Below, one piece after another: positions 56,215 through 64,000 of a stretch of 64,000 nt of DNA. This DNA is from Haliotis asinina. Taxonomy: Eukaryota; Mollusca; Gastropoda; Lepetellida; Haliotidae. Both the position numbers and the translations under genes were made by a program. The stretch spans positions 35,037,253 through 35,101,252 of the forward strand of contig NC_090290.1 in NCBI RefSeq assembly GCF_037392515.1, read 5' to 3'. Each line of letters begins with the position of its first letter. Position 1 is the first letter of the stretch. The notes below the pieces were generated by a model. The model was not told the origin of the DNA. It was given only the letters and a program-made list of their open reading frames with translations, and searched no databases.

Positions 56215-57411
56215 GTGCTCAATAAGGCATTCAGACGTTCCATAAAGTATAAATTGGTATCTCAGTTTTAAACCGTGCTTGCATGTGAAAAGTTCGACAC
56301 CTTGTAAATTAAAACATTTATGTGTGTGTAAATAGTGACAAAACACGTTTAATAATCGGGATCAGATTTGTAGCGTAACAAGCGAACTCTTTTGCTACAC
56401 AAGGGCTGTTATATAAGCAATAGACACTCTCATTTGACAATAAAGTATACAATAATGCTCCATAACAGCAAGAACCGCAACTTTTTATTATTGCTATTAC
56501 CAATATAGATCATGAAGATGATAAAATCTGTAGGAATCGTTCTTATTAAAGATACAACTGTTTCCAGGAAGTATTTTTGAACGCAAAAAATATATGTCGA
56601 GAAATTGTGCTGAACGTTTTTGATAAAGGTATAAACGAGATACAGGACATTTGTAACAATGTGTACGTGCGTGAACGCGAGCCTGAGTGAGTTTGTGAGC
56701 GTGAATATGGTTTCTACAAATCCACTTTTTTGCTGCTGCTTTACCGACTGTACCAACGTTCCTGCAATATAACGACGGGACACATCAGAAAGGGGCTTTA
56801 TACATTGTACATATGTGGAGAATCGAACACGAGCCTTCAGTGTGATGAGCGAATGCTTTAACCACTGGGCTACCACAGCGCCCATAGTGCTCAATAAGGC
56901 ATTCAGACGTTCCATAAAGTATAAATTGGTATCTCAGTTTTAAACCGTGCTTGCATGTGAAAAGTTCGACACCTTGTAAATTAAAACATTTATGTGTGTG
57001 TAAATAGTGACAAAACACGTTTAATAATCGGGATCAGATTTGTAGCGTAACAAGCGAACTCTTTTGCTACACAAGGGCTGTTATATAAGCAATAGACACT
57101 CTCATTTGACAATAAAGTATACAATAATGCTCCATAACAGCAAGAACCGCAACTTTTTATTATTGCTATTACCAATATAGATCATGAAGATGATAAAATC
57201 TGTAGGAATCGTTCTTATTAAAGATACAACTGTTTCCAGGAAGTATTTTTGAACGCAAAAAATATATGTCGAGAAATTGTGCTGAACGTTTTTGATAAAG
57301 GTATAAACGAGATACAGGACATTTGTAACAATGTGTACGTGCGTGAACGCGAGCCTGAGTGAGTTTGTGAGCGTGAATATGGTTTCTACAAATCCACTTT
57401 TTTGCTGCTGC
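56068..57411. repeat. perfect 672-bp tandem duplication
   Basis: 56068-56739 and 56740-57411 show no difference by eye over 672 bases, including identical open frames of 77 and 61 codons. The unit contains a truncated SINE A plus ~520 bp of other sequence. Confidence 0.95.
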
Positions 57412-57553
57412 CGGGCGATAGGGGTAGCCTAGTGGTTAAGCGTTCACTTCCTCACGCCGAAGACCCGGTTCGATTCCCCACATGGATACAATATGTGAAG
57501 CTCATTTCTGGTGTCCTCCGTTGTGATGTTGCTGGGATAGCGCTAGATAAACT
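57412..57553 (+). mobile_element. SINE family A
   Basis: GGGGTAGCCTAGTGGTTAAGC, ACCCGGTTCGATTCCCCACA and TGGTGTCCTCCGTTGTGATG. Tail degraded. Confidence 0.87.
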
Positions 57554-57695
57554 CGTGATAACACGTAAGAACGGTCAATGGCTTGTTGGATGACCGTCAG
57601 TTTTACACGGCTATATTTCTGTATTTGACTTGAAATAACACGTGTGACTATACGTCGAAACAGGTGGTCCCCGTGAATATCCGAGTCGTTCACCA

Positions 57696-57934
57696 GCGTT
57701 TAAAATAGCTACTGGCCCGCTACCCCGTGGCGAACCAGTCGTGCAAGTAAATCTCTATAGTCACTCTGGCCCGACTGGGTACTGAAATGTCATTTGTTTT
57801 GGATGGTATTTTTCCTATTTGCGTAGTTTCTACCTCGGGTTAATGAATTTCGAGTTAATTATCTTGTGGGCTAGAAACTTTCAGGCCTAGCTTGCCCGAC
57901 TGTCTAGCAAAATCTAGAAACTATTTCGCACACT
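57696..57934. mobile_element. hAT-type MITE, partial copy
   Basis: Ends in CTATTTCGCACACT and contains AACTTTCAGGCCTAG and the CTCTATAGTCACT motif, all matching the 48061 copy. The left end is eroded. Confidence 0.65.
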
Positions 57935-57959
57935 AATACTTAGTATCAAACAACTGCCA

Positions 57960-58130
57960 GCTAACCATGCTTGTGAGAGGCGACTGGGGGGATTCGGTGA
58001 TCAGGCTCTTTTGCATCCCTCGTCGTATCTCAGATCGCTGATATGTTGATGGCAATCATCATGACACAAAGTCGATCATTTACTCATCGCCGTCATGTAT
58101 AGCTGAAATATTGCTTAAACAACAAGCAAA
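57960..58130 (+). mobile_element. SINE family B, diverged
   Basis: GTGAGAGGCGACTGGGGGGAT, GGTGATCAGGCTC, ATTTACTCATCGCCGTCAT and GCTGAAATATTGCT. Confidence 0.65.
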
Positions 58131-58237
58131 CAAAACATAAATCATGGAAACTGTCAAAACCGACAGCTGTCCAGTCCGCAAAATGTCAACACCGACATAC
58201 AATCACAGTCCCGTCCGTGGCTAGCATATTTATCGGA

Positions 58238-58505
58238 GAGTGAGTGAGTGAGTGAGTGAGTGAGTTTATTTTTACGTCGCACTCAGCAATATTCCAGCAC
58301 TGCACTGCATTCAACCATATTCCGTCCATGTGGCGGCGGTCTGTAAATAATCTAGACTGGACCAGGCAATCCAGTGATCAACAGAATGTGCATCGATCTG
58401 CGCAATTGGAACCGATGACATATGTCAACCAAGTCAGCGAGCCTGACCACCCCATCCCGTTAGTCGCCTCTTACGACAAGCTGACTCGCCTTTTATGGCA
58501 TTATC
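58238..58505 (-). mobile_element. SINE family B with long (GTGA)n tail
   Basis: About six GTGA units, then TTTTTACGTCGCACTCAGCAA, a 20-base insertion, GTCTGTAAATAATCTAGACTG and CGTTAGTCGCCTCTTACGAC. Ends in the same CTTTTATGGCA addition as the copy at 52507. Confidence 0.9.
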
Positions 58506-58799
58506 GGTGAACGTATGTACGGCGTATGTATGGGGTGTCCTCTGATTGTTTGGGGGTTAAAAATCATTGGACCGCACTAATCCCTACCACTGTGGGGATT
58601 AAGGCTACAGTTTGTAGTAGAAATGCAAGCATGCTAGCACTTGCTGGTAAAGAGTTAAGTTTATCACATTATATTTATTGCGCCCGCAAATATGTTATTT
58701 GATAATATGGCACTGGACTATCAATCCTAATCCGCTTATAGCTAATTAAAGTGCAATCATAAAGAGAATACACCGTATGTATTGACGGGTGATTGTATA

Positions 58800-58924
58800 C
58801 TGAACAGTAAAACAAACGCAAGTCTGCTTTTTTTTGTCACTTTATCATGAATGTTCCGTAAACATGAACGCTTATTTTATGAGAGTTATATTTTTTCTGA
58901 ATTGGCGTTTCTTTAGCTGTTCAG
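58800..58924. mobile_element. Tc1-type MITE, 125 bp
   Basis: Begins CTGAACAG and ends CTGTTCAG, with imperfect ~20-bp inverted repeats ending in AAACGC and TA on both sides (58798-58799, 58925-58926). Non-coding. Shares the internal string GTAAACATGAA with the copy at 38212. Confidence 0.8.
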
Positions 58925-59329
58925 TATCGGAGGGTCGTGACAATGAAAGGAAGAAAGGAGTGACGATGTGTCAAATATGTCGTCTTCTGTTATATCATAA
59001 TTGTACCTGGGACGCGAGAACATCTCGGAACGAAAGTTTACAGGACCCTAACCTTGTCACGGATGCGGCCATCTGTGGATCACGTGGTAACAATGTGTGA
59101 TCTTCAGGTTCAGATGTAGGTAATCGTGTTCGGAACTGTTCAGAATTGATCTTCAGTAACCATAGTTTGTCGCAAGAGACTAACTGCATCAGCAACGGCA
59201 TCAGCATTGTCATCGGCCTTAAACAACAACTTCGATTGTTTACAGACCGCCGCTGCACAGCAGTGTGGCATTAAACAACCAACAAACCGGACAAACCATC
59301 TTGCTATCAACCACTCGTTCACTAGTTGT

Positions 59330-59430
59330 GATACATGTGCCAATCACGTCAGGAAGTCTGACCTCCCGATCTCCTCTCACGGGTTGCTGAAGACCTGGAC
59401 CCTAATTTTAACCCGGATCTTCACGGACCG
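59330..59430 (-). mobile_element. SINE family B fragment
   Basis: CCAATCACGTCAGGAAGTCTG and AACCCGGATCTTCACGG; internally deleted. A second sliver, TTTACAGACCGCCGCTGCACA, is near 59237. Confidence 0.65.
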
Positions 59431-59627
59431 AGGTCAGAATGAGTGGGGACTATGGGAAGAATGTAGATCTGAGACGTTTACTAGTATATTGAAACCTTGC
59501 TGATGTGCCGAGAAACAGTTATAAATACTTTCATTCGAACCCACAGTGACGGGGCAATAGCTTGTATCTTAAGAGATTTTGATGTTTTCACTTTTAATTA
59601 AATCTAGTCACTCTGTTTTTAAATATA

Positions 59628-60372
59628 CTGTCCACAAAAAGAAACGCATAGGTGATTTGAATTTTTAAAAATCTGTGAATTACCTGTTGTCTTCAAACAA
59701 TCGTCAAAATATGTAATAAAAGTGTTGATAACATGATTTTACACAATTGCAAAGTAATAATCGATTTGACATGAAAATGTTGATTTTGATGAGATTTCTT
59801 ACAAAGATTAGAAAGGCATCGCCACAACGCAACAGAAATCGCCTTCCAGTGCAGTGAAATTGTGCAGCAAAGACACGGAACGTCGCCAATGAAAGAATGC
59901 ATGCTGGAGATTACCAATCTTCTGTTGCCGGGCGTCTGAATGTTAGTCTTAGCAAGATATCATGGCCTGCAGCTTGTTGCAACCAAACGGGTATAACAAA
60001 TGACCGTCCCCGTACAGGCTGACCACTGCAGCCCAAGATCGGTACATCCGTGTACTAAATTTGCGTGATCGTAGTGCCACAGGTGAAAGCACAGCAGCCA
60101 AGATACTTGGACTTAGGGGGATATCCGGTCAAACTGTATGGAACAGGCTTAAACAGATTGGTTTGAGAGACAGGAGACCCGAGGTCGGGGTCGTGCTACG
60201 TCGTCACCATAGCGCTCAACGTCTCCGTTATCTAAAAGTATCCATGTGGTTGTAAAGACGTTACCTTCTTCTAAAGTGGTGTAAAATTTCATGCACTAAA
60301 GTCTATTTGTGGGCGAGTAATACATGTTTTTAAATACAACATTCCTCATCTATGCGTTTCTTTTCTGTTTGT
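59628..60372 (+). mobile_element. internally deleted Tc1-like element
   Basis: Inverted ends share AAAGAAACGCATAG (left near 59637-59651, right near 60350-60364). Interior codons resemble a Tc1 N-terminal DNA-binding domain only, and the catalytic DDE region is absent. The left end follows a TA; the right boundary is uncertain by several bases. Confidence 0.7.
59890..60255 (+). pseudogene. Tc1-like transposase N-terminal fragment
   Basis: An open stretch at 60061-60255 reads RDRSATGESTAAKILG and SGQTVWNRLKQIGLR, the second helix-turn-helix of Tc1 transposases. Upstream, in shifted frames, are VAGRLNVSLS- and NDRPRTG-like pieces. No DDE domain follows. The motif order matches the family N-terminus. 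Confidence 0.75.
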
Positions 60373-60587
60373 TTTTTTGTTTCATTTTTGGATGGTATAT
60401 TTTTGAATAAATGCAGAATAAGAAAGATAAAACTGCCCTACATATTCTTTTGTGAATATGCAATTGTTGTTTACATATTGTGCACAGCATACAATTCAGT
60501 TCAGAAACGTTTTTATTACTTTACTGAAAACTTCGGAGAAACGAGACATAAAAATTCCTAAATCGACCCCTGAATATCTGTCAGTAA

Positions 60588-60830
60588 GAGAGCGAGTTTA
60601 GCATTACGCCGCACTCAGCAATATTCCAGGTGCACGGCGTCGGTTTGTAAATAATCCAATCTGGACCAAACAGTCCACTGATCAACAGTATAAACATCGA
60701 TCTGCGCAATTGGAAACAGATGACATGAGTCAACCAGGTCAGCGAGCCTGACCAACCGATCCTGTTATCGGCCTCTTACGACAAGCATGGGTTACTGGAG
60801 AAGAATTCTAACTCGGATCTTCAAGGGTGA
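60588..60830 (-). mobile_element. SINE family B
   Basis: GCATTACGCCGCACTCAGCAA, GACCAAACAGTCCACTGATC, GTCAACCAGGTCAGCGAGCC and CGGATCTTCAAGGGTG. Confidence 0.9.
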
Positions 60831-62360
60831 ATATCTATCAGAAAAAGATATCACCACCAACCAGGAGGGCGTTTTCTGTTACACTGAAAAGAACTAGGTA
60901 GAATTTCACTCGTACCATGGCTTTGACTGTCATCATTAATAAGTACTACAAACACGGAATGACGTCACAATAACAGTTACAAAGCGAACAAGTGCTTGAA
61001 AGGACTTTTTAACTAATTTAAATTACCCATCTCGATTATATCATCTAAAATTCATTGGGCCTTAAATAGTATGTAATAAACTGTGTGTATAGACCCAAAC
61101 TTGCGTGTTCATCGCATGAATGACATCACAGCAAATGTTCCTCGGCGAACTCGCTATAATATGGCCGAGATGCTTGTGTCCTCCTCTAACCAATCAGCAG
61201 TGAGACTGTCAGATTCTGCGGGGGATGGCGTCACTTGACACAGCTGATCGTTGTTGTAAGCCCAGTCACTAAATACGTGATTCCGCCACCTAGCGGCGCG
61301 AACACTCACGTGTGGGTGTGTACAAGCCAACAAATTATTAGTCTTTCTGTGGCATTTTATATTGGAGTGTTTGCGTCCACGCACCTGAGCTTGTTTTGAC
61401 GTCTTGTTTGCAACTTGACTAAAGGTATTAGTCAGAATGACGTGACATTGCTCGAAGTGCGCAAAGAGTCTGTAAAAAGACTAATGTAAACACAATGAAA
61501 CAACAATATGTTTTGATGTCAGAAGATTAGCTAAACTGAACTTAAATCCACAACTTAGGAATTGTCCAGTAATTAGGATTGTCTTCTAATAACAGGTTAG
61601 TGACTGGAACGAACGAGAAGAAGGTATATTAAAGGAAAATACTCAATTTTAAAGAAATACTAACCTAAATGAATCCCCGATGTGAGGATGAGGGAAGTCC
61701 TTTCTACGTTCTGTTTATTGAATACAAAACTGATGAAATGGTATGTATATATTTCGCTCTAAGTGTAAACACAAATTTATTGACCTTGGTTCTTGAGTAC
61801 AATGTCAGATAATATGTATGGATAACAGAGTGCGCTTCATTTTAGAAAGGTACTTAATGTATTGACAGTAAGAAAACTGACATGTCTGGGAATACTTTTC
61901 GTTTTAAGCCTAACATTGATACGTGTCCTTTTATACTTTTTGAAATATTTTCACGTAACATGACATAACAATGAATTATTGTATCAATGATTTGAAACAA
62001 CATCTAAAAACGCCAGGAATTACAGCGAAATGGTTCCTTCAATGGCGAATGTGTGTTCATTCAGGAAATTTAGAATATTGTATTGATCTTTAAAAACATC
62101 GGATCAGTAGTCGTGTTGTTATATCACTATCTGAACTCTGCAACAGAGCAAAGATTTACAGACTTAGCATTGCTTTGTTGGGCGAAAGTTCGGTTAAATG
62201 CCGTATCAGTTCCGGGTGCATGAACGTTTTGGTTTAATATGAAGTATCACCTTTTGACCAATGTCCAGCACGTACTCTTTTTGGTCCACCATTGTGTAAG
62301 TACACTGTTGATTTACCAAAACGCAAAGACCTCCTTAGTAGATCTTTAGAGTACATGTCT
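60831..62360. other. no recognised gene; contains a CTCF-like motif
   Basis: Repeat-poor. 61140-61390 is more CpG-rich than its flanks, with a 76-codon minus-strand open frame lacking known motifs. This could be a promoter or boundary element. Confidence 0.35.
61283..61297 (-). promoter_or_regulatory. CTCF-like motif
   Basis: The minus strand reads CCGCTAGGTGGCGG, matching the CTCF core consensus CCASYAGRKGGC at all but one position. Confidence 0.4.
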
Positions 62361-62369
62361 ACCATGGCT

Positions 62370-62660
62370 CAAGTACCCGTTTGATCCTAGGTACTCCCTA
62401 GGCCCACCAAGGAGTTAATTCTGCTTTTATTCTACCCATCCTCATAGATAAGGTTACCCATTACTCCATCACATACCAAGTACCCATATGTCCGCCACTG
62501 AGGAAGTAATCCAGCTATCTACCCAATAGTAAGTACCCCACTGAGTCACCATAAAGCAAGTACCCAGTGGGCTACCATAGCACAAGTACTAAATTGGTTC
62601 AGCATAGAGTAAGTAACCAACTTATCTGCCCAATCGTAAGTACCCCATTAGGCCAACATA
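62370..62660. repeat. degenerate 28-30 bp minisatellite
   Basis: About nine loose copies of AAGTACCCA followed by a GRCCACCATA-type phrase. Confidence 0.75.
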
Positions 62661-62683
62661 AAGCGATTTTTTCAGCTGAATCG

Positions 62684-62875
62684 GTCGTTGGTTGATTGGT
62701 TGGAAAGCTGAGCAGCTGGCTGGTTGGTTGGCTGTTTCTTTGTTAGATTGGTTGGTTTGATGACTGGTTGGTTCATTTGGTTGGGTACATGGTTGCTTAG
62801 TCTGTATGTTGGTCGCTCGGTGCGCCAGTCGGTTGGTTGGTGAATTGTATGGTTCAAAGACTTAATAGTTGGTTC
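62684..62875. repeat. (TTGG)n-derived low complexity
   Basis: Irregular TTGGTTGG and TGGCTGG runs. Confidence 0.85.
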
Positions 62876-63033
62876 TTGACTAGCATAATATAAATATTTC
62901 AAAGTCCTTAAAACATAAATATAAAGTGAACAAAATGGTTATAAAGTCACGTTACTACATCAGAACATAGACTCGCTCTCTTGTAGTAATATCAAATGCC
63001 CAGGCAGTTTTGGGAACCATCTGAACCAATTTT

Positions 63034-63201
63034 AGTGAGTGAGTGAATTTATTTTACGTCGCTTTTAGCAATATTCCAGCAATATCACGGCGGGGGACAC
63101 CAGAAAATGGGTTTCACACATTGTACCCATGTGGGGGAATGGAACCCGGGTCTTCGGCGTGACGAGCTAACGCTTTAACCACTAGGCTACCCCACCGCCG
63201 C
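63034..63201 (-). mobile_element. SINE family A, near complete
   Basis: GTGAGTGAGTGAATTTATTTT, CACGGCGGGGGACACCAGAA, GGAACCCGGGTCTTCGGCG, CTTTAACCACTAGGCTACCC. It is the best family A reference here. Confidence 0.94.
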
Positions 63202-63449
63202 CCCAGCTGAACCAAACTATGACAGATGTCCAAAAAGTATCTTGAACGAATGTGCGCTTTTTGAATTTAACCTCATCTGATTATGTTTTAGGAATTCAAC
63301 GGACTCGGGAGTATTGCCATGGTGTTAATTTCATACAGGGCTCTAATATTTCAGCCAGTCCGTTGCTGTTGCCTCTCCACCAGGATGTATTTGTTAGACT
63401 CAGTTAGAAAGAGCATTTAGTGGCTTAGGGATGAACGATTTCGGTGAGA

Positions 63450-63508
63450 GGCAATCGGGATACATCTGACAATCGGGATACATCTGACAATCGGGACACA
63501 TCTGACAC
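63450..63508. repeat. 18-bp tandem repeat, about three copies
   Basis: AATCGGGATACATCTGAC repeated, the last copy with one change. Confidence 0.93.
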
Positions 63509-63535
63509 AACCATTGGCCTTCATCAAACAATGCT

Positions 63536-63690
63536 TGCCAGATGGGGCGATCGGGTAGTCAGGCTCGCTCACTTGGTAGACGCATGTAGTCGTATCGCGA
63601 TCGATGTTCATGCAGTTGATCACTAGATTATCTGTTCCAGACTTGATTATCTTCTGACCGCCGCCATAAAGCTGGAATATTTCTGAGGGA
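63536..63690 (+). mobile_element. SINE family B fragment
   Basis: GTCAGGCTCGCTCACTTGG, CATGCAGTTGATCACTAGAT and CGCCGCCATAAAGCTGGAATA; the end of the tail is lost, followed by a ~23-base A run. Confidence 0.82.
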
Positions 63691-64000
63691 AAAGAACAAA
63701 CACGCAAAAAAAAAAAAAAAAAAAAATAATACATTCGATATAGCGTGCATAAACCACTGTTATCATTTCCAATTAAAGATCTTGAAATAAATCGTATAAA
63801 TGTAAAATAAACTGTACTAACCTTTGTTCTAAATCAGAGGTTGTTAGTTTCGCTGTGTAGAAAATGATGAAAAACTGAAATCGAAAAAACACTTTCTGAA
63901 TAATGCTGTACTCTCTGACACACTTTCTCACGTGTCCTAATCCGCTCTCCCACCCAGAGATCTAGCGGTCAGTCAAATACCTCGGATAACGCGATGTATC

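Noticed and set aside
56430-56915. 161-codon minus-strand frame
   Set aside because: Its N-terminus is translated SINE A, and it spans the junction of the tandem duplication.
63034-63201. tRNA genes suggested by A and B box motifs
   Set aside because: Motifs are embedded in a dispersed repeat with a common body and tail; no cloverleaf of normal length. They are SINE heads.

Overview
The window is animal nuclear DNA. It has short coding exons split by GT-AG introns, very low gene density, many SINEs, small inverted-repeat DNA transposons, microsatellites and minisatellites. Two SINE families, both ending in a (GTGA)n-type tail, dominate the repeats and look like those I associate with marine gastropods, especially abalone (Haliotis). 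That placement is from memory of repeat style plus the animal M-Ras gene, and is not proven here.

Two multi-exon protein-coding genes are supported, both on the minus strand and in tandem. (1) M-Ras (mras): five coding exons join cleanly into a 197-residue small GTPase between 26212 (ATG) and 20723 (stop), with all GTP-binding motifs and a C-terminal CSIL prenylation box. A repeat-poor, AT-rich stretch of about 9 kb follows the stop codon and may be an unusually long 3' UTR. (2) A small secreted cysteine-rich protein: four coding exons between 48915 (ATG) and 32536 (stop) join into 169 residues, a short signal peptide plus three six-cysteine modules of VWC/pacifastin-like type. Every intron is phase 1, a classic exon-shuffling layout. 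Its coding sequence is 507 bases plus stop, spread over 16.4 kb.

Layout: 1-11.1 kb, no gene, SINEs, simple repeats, an 18-bp minisatellite and a dead LINE 3' end. 11.4-20.7 kb, possible mras 3' UTR with a GTTATAAC-rich repeat and a hAT-type MITE. 20.7-26.2 kb, mras, with intron 3 holding a nested transposon. 26.2-32.4 kb, intergenic, with long (CT)n, (TTTA)n and a 51-bp GC-rich array. 32.5-48.9 kb, the cysteine-rich gene, whose introns hold a decayed Tc1/mariner element, three hAT-type MITE copies, a Tc1-type MITE, a 47-bp satellite and two ~31-bp minisatellites. 48.9-64 kb, no gene recognised: SINEs, a perfect 672-bp tandem duplication, a ~41-bp dimeric minisatellite, Tc1-derived remnants and one CTCF-like motif.

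The two genes have no evident functional link: M-Ras is an inner-membrane signalling GTPase and the other product is probably extracellular. The most informative structures are the cysteine-rich gene and the nested mobile elements, where copies within this same window serve as empty-site controls.
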